Below, in pieces: positions 59,109 to 64,000 of a DNA stretch of 64,000 bases (the first letter of the stretch is position 1; the number at the start of each line of letters is the position of its first letter). The stretch is from the NCBI RefSeq assembly GCF_004792415.1, contig NZ_CP038853.1:1674001-1738000 (forward strand), given 5' to 3'. The notes beneath the pieces were generated by a model. It was not told the origin of the DNA. It made no database searches and saw only the letters and a list, made by a program, of their open reading frames with translations. Origin of the DNA: Pantoea vagans. Its GTDB lineage: Bacteria; Pseudomonadota; Gammaproteobacteria; Enterobacterales; Enterobacteriaceae. The position numbers and the translations under genes were made by a program.

Positions 59109-59570
59109 ATGGAATTTGAGATTAAAGGTGTGCGTTATCGCACCGCAAAACTCACTGTTTTTGATCAGCTTAAAGTTACCCGAAAACTGTTGCCGGTGCT
59201 GGCTGGCCTGTTTTCTGAGTTCGGCACTATTCGAAATCTTTTGCCAAAACCGGGCGATGAAAAAACGACCGGCACGCTTAACAGCTATGCACCACTTTTC
59301 GAAAAGCTGCTGCCGCATGTTGCGGATCAGCTGGCCGGGCTAAGTGAAGAGGATACCAACGCGATCATTTTCCCCTGTCTTGCCGTTGTGTCCCGCCATC
59401 AGGATAAAGCCTCATGGGTGCCGGTCACCAGACAGGGTGAACTGATGTTTGATGACATTGATCTCATCAGTATGCTGCAGATGGTGGGGCGGGTCGTGGG
59501 TGACAGCCTGGGAAATATTTTGCCCGCAGCCCCCGTCAGCGAGACTGCGGGCCAGTTGTTACCGGACTGA
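59109..59570 (+). CDS. Tail assembly chaperone, short form (G-like)
   Basis: A 153-residue protein in the position of lambda G, between tube and tape measure. I start at ATG 59109 (MEFEIKGVRYRTAKLTVFDQ); a TTG two codons earlier overlaps the tube stop. GGGAAAT at 59510-59516, in phase G-GGA-AAT, is a slippery site for a -1 shift into the downstream frame. The unshifted product ends GQLLPD. Chaperones of this kind coat the tape-measure protein while the tube polymerises. Confidence 0.8.
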   Translation: MEFEIKGVRYRTAKLTVFDQLKVTRKLLPVLAGLFSEFGTIRNLLPKPGDEKTTGTLNSYAPLFEKLLPHVADQLAGLSEEDTNAIIFPCLAVVSRHQDKASWVPVTRQGELMFDDIDLISMLQMVGRVVGDSLGNILPAAPVSETAGQLLPD

Positions 59571-59758
59571 TACTGGACAGTCTGCCGGACGATGAAAACT
59601 TCCTGATGCGCCCGGTGGATGCCGGGTACATCAGTTATGACAAGCTGCTTGACGGAACTGTCGATCTGGCTGACATCGCCCGGATGAATGACTGGCTGGA
59701 TATGAAGGCTGACAATGAGGAGCGGATAAGACGCTGGAGAGAGGCGAATGAACGCTGA
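59109..59758 (+). CDS. Tail assembly chaperone, -1 frameshifted fusion (G-T-like)
   Basis: Slippage at 59510-59516 lets ribosomes leave the short frame after 136 codons and read about 80 more codons in the -1 frame, which is open from 59516 to the TGA at 59756-59758 (YISYDKLLDGTVDLADIARM near the end). The fused product is about 216 residues. The second frame has no ribosome site of its own near 59606. This is the conserved GT arrangement of long-tailed phages. It overlaps the tape measure start by 11 bases. Confidence 0.72.
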
Positions 59759-61823
59759 AACAATCAAAGATTTTCTGATAAGCCTCGGGTTTAAGGTTGA
59801 TGATGCGGGTGCAAAAAAATTTGATGCCACTATCGCCGCAACCACATTACAGGCCGTTAAGCTGGCAGATGCTGTTAAAGCGACTGCATTATCAGTGGTC
59901 GCATTTACAACAAAAATCGCCAGCGGACTCGATAACCTCTACTGGATGTCGCAGCGTACCGGAACCAGCGCCAGAAGTATCGAGCAGATAGGCTATGCCG
60001 TATCTCAACTGGGTGGAACAGTTGATGGCGCACGTTCATCACTGGAGGGGCTGGCACAGTTTGTCCGTAATAGCCCCGGTGCTGAAGCCTTGCTGAATCG
60101 TCTGGGTGTAAAGACGCGGGATGCCAGCGGCAATCTGCTGGACATGGCGTCTGTTTTCACCCGCGTCGTTCAGATGCTGAATAAAATGCCTCCTGACCGC
60201 GCAAATCACTATGCGCAGATGCTGGGCATTGATGAAAAGACCCTGATAGCAACGCGCCGTGATGTGGGTCGGTTCAGTACACAGTACGCGCAGATGACGC
60301 AAGCTATCGGCTACAACCCTGACGTCGCGGCTGCCAGCTCTAACCGGTTTATGACCGCTCTGCGTTCATTTGGGCAGATGGCAGACATGACGCGGGATAA
60401 AATTGGTTCCGGTCTGGCTGACGGTCTGGCAGATTCAATTGATACGCTGACAAAGAAGGTGGTCGATAATTTTCCACTGATTGAGCGTACGATTACCCTC
60501 GGCATCGAGGGTATCGTGTGGCTGGGGGAGGTAATTGGGAAGGTAATTTTCAGGCTGATTCAGGCGGCCAATGATATCCGGGACTGGTGGAATACCCTTG
60601 ATAGCAGTACGCAGCAATTGACAGCGATACTGGGCGGGCTTGTGGTTGCCTGGGGGCTTCTGAACAGTGCGTTTATGGTCTCACCAGTCGGTATTGTTGC
60701 TTCTCTGGGGATGGCAATCATTGGACTTTATGATGATTACCGGAAATGGAAAGAAGGCGGGGAATCGCTGATCGACTGGGAGGCGTGGGAGCCGGGGATT
60801 ACGCAGGCCGTAAACAACATCGAGGGCATGGTCAGCAGTATTAAGGCGCTGGTAAGAGAAGCGGCTAAGTTGTTTGGTATCGATCCGAAAGCGTGGAGTC
60901 TGAAGTGGGAATTTACAGACCTGATGCGCAACCTGGGCGATCTGAAAAAAATGCTGACGCTTCTCGGGGACCTGCTGAACGCTCTGAACGAACATCGCTG
61001 GTCTGACGCAGTCAGCATCGGCAAACAACTGCTGCAACAGGGCAGTGAGAGGCCTGATGCATTACCCGGTGTGACAGAGAATGCCCAGGCGGCCCGAAAG
61101 GAGATTAGCGGCTGGTATCACACTTTCATGGATAAATTTAATCGCCTGCTCCTTCAGCGGTCAGGTGGCTCATCGGAACCTCCTGCTATACCGGGCAAGC
61201 CGGTAAAAGATACAGATACGCCGGCTCCTGATTACAGGCCAGCGCAACAGGCCAATGCCTTCCGTTATTCCCACCCGGCAAAAGAGGGTCTGACGCTACC
61301 GGACGCATTGCCGCCAGCCTTTAAGATGCTGGAGCAGTTATACCAGCTACCGGAAAGGCTTTTGCGCAGTGTGGCAATCTCCGGGTCCGGAGGTAATCCC
61401 GACACCGTTTCCGGCGCGGGCGCTCATGGGCTATTTCATATTCTGCCTCCTTTTGATCGCAATGTGGGGTTGCCGGGCAATGAGGCGCTTTACCCGGTAA
61501 AAGCCGCTGGCGCAGCAGAGCGATATCTTAATCAGCTACTTAAGGCTGATAACGGTGACCTGGCTAAATCACTGGCTTCTTATAACCTGGGGCTGGGCAA
61601 TGTGCAGAGATATGGAATGTCACTTATGCCGGCAGAGACAAGAAGCAATCTGCCTGGAGAGATGAGCAACCTGCCGTCTTCTGGATACGGCCCGATTAGT
61701 CAGGAAACAAACATTCATGTTCATGGTGTCAACGATCCATACCGGGTAGCCACTGAGGTTGCTGATAAACAGCTGGCGGTTAACTCCCGCTTTATGCAGA
61801 CCATCGTAACAGGGCCACGCTAA
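59748..61823 (+). CDS. Tail tape measure protein with degenerate transglycosylase domain
   Basis: A 691-residue protein. The N-terminal part is helical (ETIKDFLISLGFKVDDAGAK, a common tape-measure start), with hydrophobic segments near residues 245-275 and 285-330 (IVWLGEVIGKVIFRLIQ; TAILGGLVVAWGLLNSAFMV). Residues ~520-635 resemble a lytic transglycosylase (LPERLLRSVAISGSGGNP, GAGAHGLFHILPP, LASYNLGLGNVQRYG), but the catalytic Glu of the usual ESGGNP is Gly546. The protein sets tail length and is ejected first. GGAGAGAGG precedes the ATG. Confidence 0.85.
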   Translation: MNAETIKDFLISLGFKVDDAGAKKFDATIAATTLQAVKLADAVKATALSVVAFTTKIASGLDNLYWMSQRTGTSARSIEQIGYAVSQLGGTVDGARSSLEGLAQFVRNSPGAEALLNRLGVKTRDASGNLLDMASVFTRVVQMLNKMPPDRANHYAQMLGIDEKTLIATRRDVGRFSTQYAQMTQAIGYNPDVAAASSNRFMTALRSFGQMADMTRDKIGSGLADGLADSIDTLTKKVVDNFPLIERTITLGIEGIVWLGEVIGKVIFRLIQAANDIRDWWNTLDSSTQQLTAILGGLVVAWGLLNSAFMVSPVGIVASLGMAIIGLYDDYRKWKEGGESLIDWEAWEPGITQAVNNIEGMVSSIKALVREAAKLFGIDPKAWSLKWEFTDLMRNLGDLKKMLTLLGDLLNALNEHRWSDAVSIGKQLLQQGSERPDALPGVTENAQAARKEISGWYHTFMDKFNRLLLQRSGGSSEPPAIPGKPVKDTDTPAPDYRPAQQANAFRYSHPAKEGLTLPDALPPAFKMLEQLYQLPERLLRSVAISGSGGNPDTVSGAGAHGLFHILPPFDRNVGLPGNEALYPVKAAGAAERYLNQLLKADNGDLAKSLASYNLGLGNVQRYGMSLMPAETRSNLPGEMSNLPSSGYGPISQETNIHVHGVNDPYRVATEVADKQLAVNSRFMQTIVTGPR

Positions 61824-62371
61824 TGGACATTCTCTCAACACTGTTTCACCAGCAGAAACGTAAAATTGAGCTGTTCGTTCCCAGTGTAGTCATTTCTGAG
61901 AAGCATGTTGACACGCTGGAAATCACCCAACATCCGGTAGAGGACAAGGCACCAATAACTGACCACGCCTTCCGTGTGCCCGCTGAAGTCGTCATGGAGG
62001 TAGGTTTTGCTGGCGGGGGGGCGCTGCTTGACCTGCTGGATACTTCATCTTACGGGCTGAGTTACAAGCTGGGCCCGCAAGAGATTTATATGCAGCTTCT
62101 GGAACTCCAGCGTAGTCGCGTACCTTTCGATGTGGTCACCGGCAAACGACTTTACCGCAACATGCTGATGCGCGTGCTGGATGTGACCACCGACAAAGCC
62201 AAAGAGAATGTATTGTCTGCCACGCTGACGCTGAGGGAGGTGTTAATTACCTCTGCGCAGAAAAACGCAATTGCAGATAAAACTAATATGAGCCAGGGGG
62301 TCAGCACCTCCGCTATTCAGAACGCCGGTGTTAAATCACTAAAGCCGGTAAATAAGCCGGGGCTGTACTGA
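61823..62371 (+). CDS. Dit-like baseplate/tail protein
   Basis: A 182-residue protein whose ATG overlaps the tape-measure stop (TAATG). The core is VVISEKHVDTLEITQHPVED, with DHAFRVPAEVVMEVGF and LQRSRVPFDVVTGKRLYRNM, the latter typical of Dit-like phage tail proteins that form the baseplate hub ring. The C-terminal ~35 residues are polar and variable. It is the first of three baseplate genes. Confidence 0.7.
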   Translation: MDILSTLFHQQKRKIELFVPSVVISEKHVDTLEITQHPVEDKAPITDHAFRVPAEVVMEVGFAGGGALLDLLDTSSYGLSYKLGPQEIYMQLLELQRSRVPFDVVTGKRLYRNMLMRVLDVTTDKAKENVLSATLTLREVLITSAQKNAIADKTNMSQGVSTSAIQNAGVKSLKPVNKPGLY

Positions 62372-62396
62372 ATGGCTAATTTCCCAGGGGGAGTAT

Positions 62397-62702
62397 ATGC
62401 AGACCAGTGAAATTCCTTTGTCGCCGGATAACCAACAGTTCACCATTACAATTAACGGTGTCAATTACTCGATACTGACGCTGTGGCGAGATGAAGCAGG
62501 CTGGGTGATTGATCTGCTCGACAGCAGCGAGGTGGCGATTGTGACAGGTATTCCTCTCGTTACCGGTACAAACCTACTGGGACAGTCCGGCTTTCTTCAT
62601 CCGGGATTTGGGCTGGTAGTGGTCTGTGATGATCCGGCGCAGAATTATCCGACACGGGATGATTTGGGGATAAAAAGCCACTTGCTGGTCATAACGGAGT
62701 AA
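62397..62702 (+). CDS. Baseplate plug-family protein
   Basis: A 101-residue protein with a strong GGGGGAG ribosome site. SPDNQQFTITINGVNYSILTL, WRDEAGWVIDLLDSSEVAI and GIPLVTGTNLLGQ match the small baseplate plug proteins of simple contractile tails. Its place between the Dit-like and hub genes agrees. Confidence 0.7.
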   Translation: MQTSEIPLSPDNQQFTITINGVNYSILTLWRDEAGWVIDLLDSSEVAIVTGIPLVTGTNLLGQSGFLHPGFGLVVVCDDPAQNYPTRDDLGIKSHLLVITE

Positions 62703-62707
62703 ACAGC

Positions 62708-63757
62708 ATGTCACAGAACTGGATGCGCCATTTTGAGCTGCAGATTGTCAGTGAAAGCGGTAATGGCATCAGCCTGAGCGATTTTAAAGTGGTGTTTAAT
62801 ATCAACTGGACTGTAACCCGCTGGCCCGCAGCAGGAACAATAAAAATCTACAACCTCTCCGCGGATACCGCATCGCGGATACTGGGTAAGGAGTTTGCGA
62901 AGGTAAAAATCATTGCCGGTTATGACGGGCTGGCCCGGAACATTAATGCCAGTCAGGTCGGTGTTGTCACTAACCTTGAGGCCGATCAGGTGGGTAAGGT
63001 TAATGGCACTAACTTTGGAGAGATATTCAGTGGTGATATCCGTTATACGCTGACAGGCCGCGACGGTCCGACGGATAACTGGATACTGATTCAGGCTGTG
63101 GACGGACATAAGGCATTTACAAATGCCTACGTGGTTAAAACGCTGTCAGCCGGTTACAAAGTTGCCGATGTTCAGGCAGCCCTGATGCAAAACTTCAATC
63201 TGCATGGTATTACTCAGGGCACAAGAGGTAATTTTCCGGCAACCGTTTTTCCACGCGGGCGTGTACTCTATCAGCCTGCCAGGGATGTGATGGATAATGT
63301 GGCCGGACAGTGCGGCGCGACGTGGCAATTGTCTGGCGGTCAGTTACAGATGGTGCCGGTTGATAAATATGTTCGTGATCTCATCGTGCTAAACAGTGAC
63401 ACCGGTATGATCGGTATGCCGCAGCAGACAATGGATGCGGGCATCAATGTTTGCTGCCTGATTAATCCTAATATCCGCATCAACGGCCTGATTCAGATAG
63501 ACCAAAGCTCAGTGTACCGGGCCAGTCTGTCAGAAGATAAGATTTTGAAACTATCGAAAAGGGTCAGTGAAACCCGTGTAGAGGGAAAACCACCGGATGA
63601 TGTTAAAAATCTTCAGCCGTCAGCCATTGCCGCTGACGGGGTCTATATTGTCTATTCTATAGACTACAGTGGCGACACGCGTGGACAGGCCTGGTACATG
63701 AATCTCATGTGCCGTCCGAAAAACAATGCGACTCTGCAGATACAGGCTGTGGATTAA
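62708..63757 (+). CDS. Baseplate hub protein
   Basis: A 349-residue protein. FKVVFNINWTVTRWPAAGTIK, IYNLSADTASRIL and QVDK/DKYVRDLIVLNSDTGMIG-type blocks resemble the hub proteins (gp27-like) of small myophages that connect tube and spike. The sequence has the late block SVYRASLSEDKILKLSKR near residues 265-282. Five bases separate it from the plug gene. In related phages the spike gene follows; here only a 14-codon stub follows. Confidence 0.7.
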   Translation: MSQNWMRHFELQIVSESGNGISLSDFKVVFNINWTVTRWPAAGTIKIYNLSADTASRILGKEFAKVKIIAGYDGLARNINASQVGVVTNLEADQVGKVNGTNFGEIFSGDIRYTLTGRDGPTDNWILIQAVDGHKAFTNAYVVKTLSAGYKVADVQAALMQNFNLHGITQGTRGNFPATVFPRGRVLYQPARDVMDNVAGQCGATWQLSGGQLQMVPVDKYVRDLIVLNSDTGMIGMPQQTMDAGINVCCLINPNIRINGLIQIDQSSVYRASLSEDKILKLSKRVSETRVEGKPPDDVKNLQPSAIAADGVYIVYSIDYSGDTRGQAWYMNLMCRPKNNATLQIQAVD

Positions 63758-63759
63758 CA

Positions 63760-63969
63760 TGCTCAGCCATGATAACGCGGGAGAATTCCTGTTAAGCTAC
63801 TGACAGAATCGGTCAGCCGGCAAGCAGTAAATCATTTACGGCTATATTGGAACAACGCCGCTTCAAAGCCAAAATGCCGGTGCAGTAAAAAGCCTCAGGG
63901 GCTATTCCACTTCAGAGGCCCCCAGCGCGCGACCTGTCTCAAACTGGTATTAACATCCTCATCCTGAAC
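63760..63969. other. Truncated frame and gap after the hub gene
   Basis: The next frame (ATG 63760, MLSHDNAGEFLLSY) stops after 14 codons, where a spike gene (Gp138-like) would be expected. The remaining bases hold no gene. Confidence 0.4.
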
Positions 63970-63993
63970 CCGCCTGCGTGCGGTTTTTTTTTT
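63970..63993 (+). terminator. Terminator after the baseplate hub gene
   Basis: CCGC-CTGCGT-GCGG is followed by ten T. It closes the tail operon at the window edge. Confidence 0.7.
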
Positions 63994-64000
63994 ATTATCC

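Overview
The window is a chromosomal segment of an enterobacterium. Gene content, E. coli-like gene order and E. coli-like regulatory sites place it in the Enterobacterales. I infer an Erwiniaceae member such as Pantoea or Erwinia, but no single marker here proves the genus.

Bases 1-15.9 kb hold core housekeeping genes. They are the end of an amino-acid ABC transporter ATPase, a membrane acyltransferase, the divergent putA/putP pair for proline use with visible GTTGCA operators, the Fur-boxed efeUOB iron/peroxidase operon, phoH, tRNA-Ser(GGA), msrA and a flavin reductase-like gene. Two repeat structures stand out: a 1.3-kb GC-rich palindromic repeat island between the acyltransferase and putA, and two ~170-bp copies behind tRNA-Ser that each carry 19 bp of the tRNA 3' end and a terminator.

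Bases 16-19.7 kb hold the lipid A-modification operon eptA-basR-basS. It has a PmrA/BasR-type box upstream. A second, perfect box precedes a 39-codon membrane-peptide gene that converges on basS. Trehalose synthesis (otsBA) follows.

Bases 22.3-41 kb are a motility and chemotaxis block: flhDC, motAB-cheAW, three methyl-accepting receptors, cheRBYZ and flhBAE. A perfect CRP palindrome lies upstream of flhDC. FliA (sigma-28) promoters are readable before each receptor and inside the 3' end of flhC. After flhE come a HigA-like regulator, an aldo/keto reductase and a LysR gene, then argS, yecM, a MalY/PatB-type aminotransferase and cutC.

From about 49 kb to the end lies a prophage-derived element. 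It has an S24 repressor with three evenly spaced operators, a replication-type protein, a PerC-like regulator, antiterminator Q with a degenerate tandem duplication of its 3' end, and a holin/SAR-endolysin/Rz/Rz1 lysis cassette. A contractile-tail module follows: neck, sheath, tube, a -1 frameshifted chaperone, tape measure and baseplate proteins. No integrase, terminase, portal or capsid gene is visible, and gene remnants fill the gaps. The element is therefore either a decayed prophage or a tailocin-like cluster, and the window ends before this can be decided.
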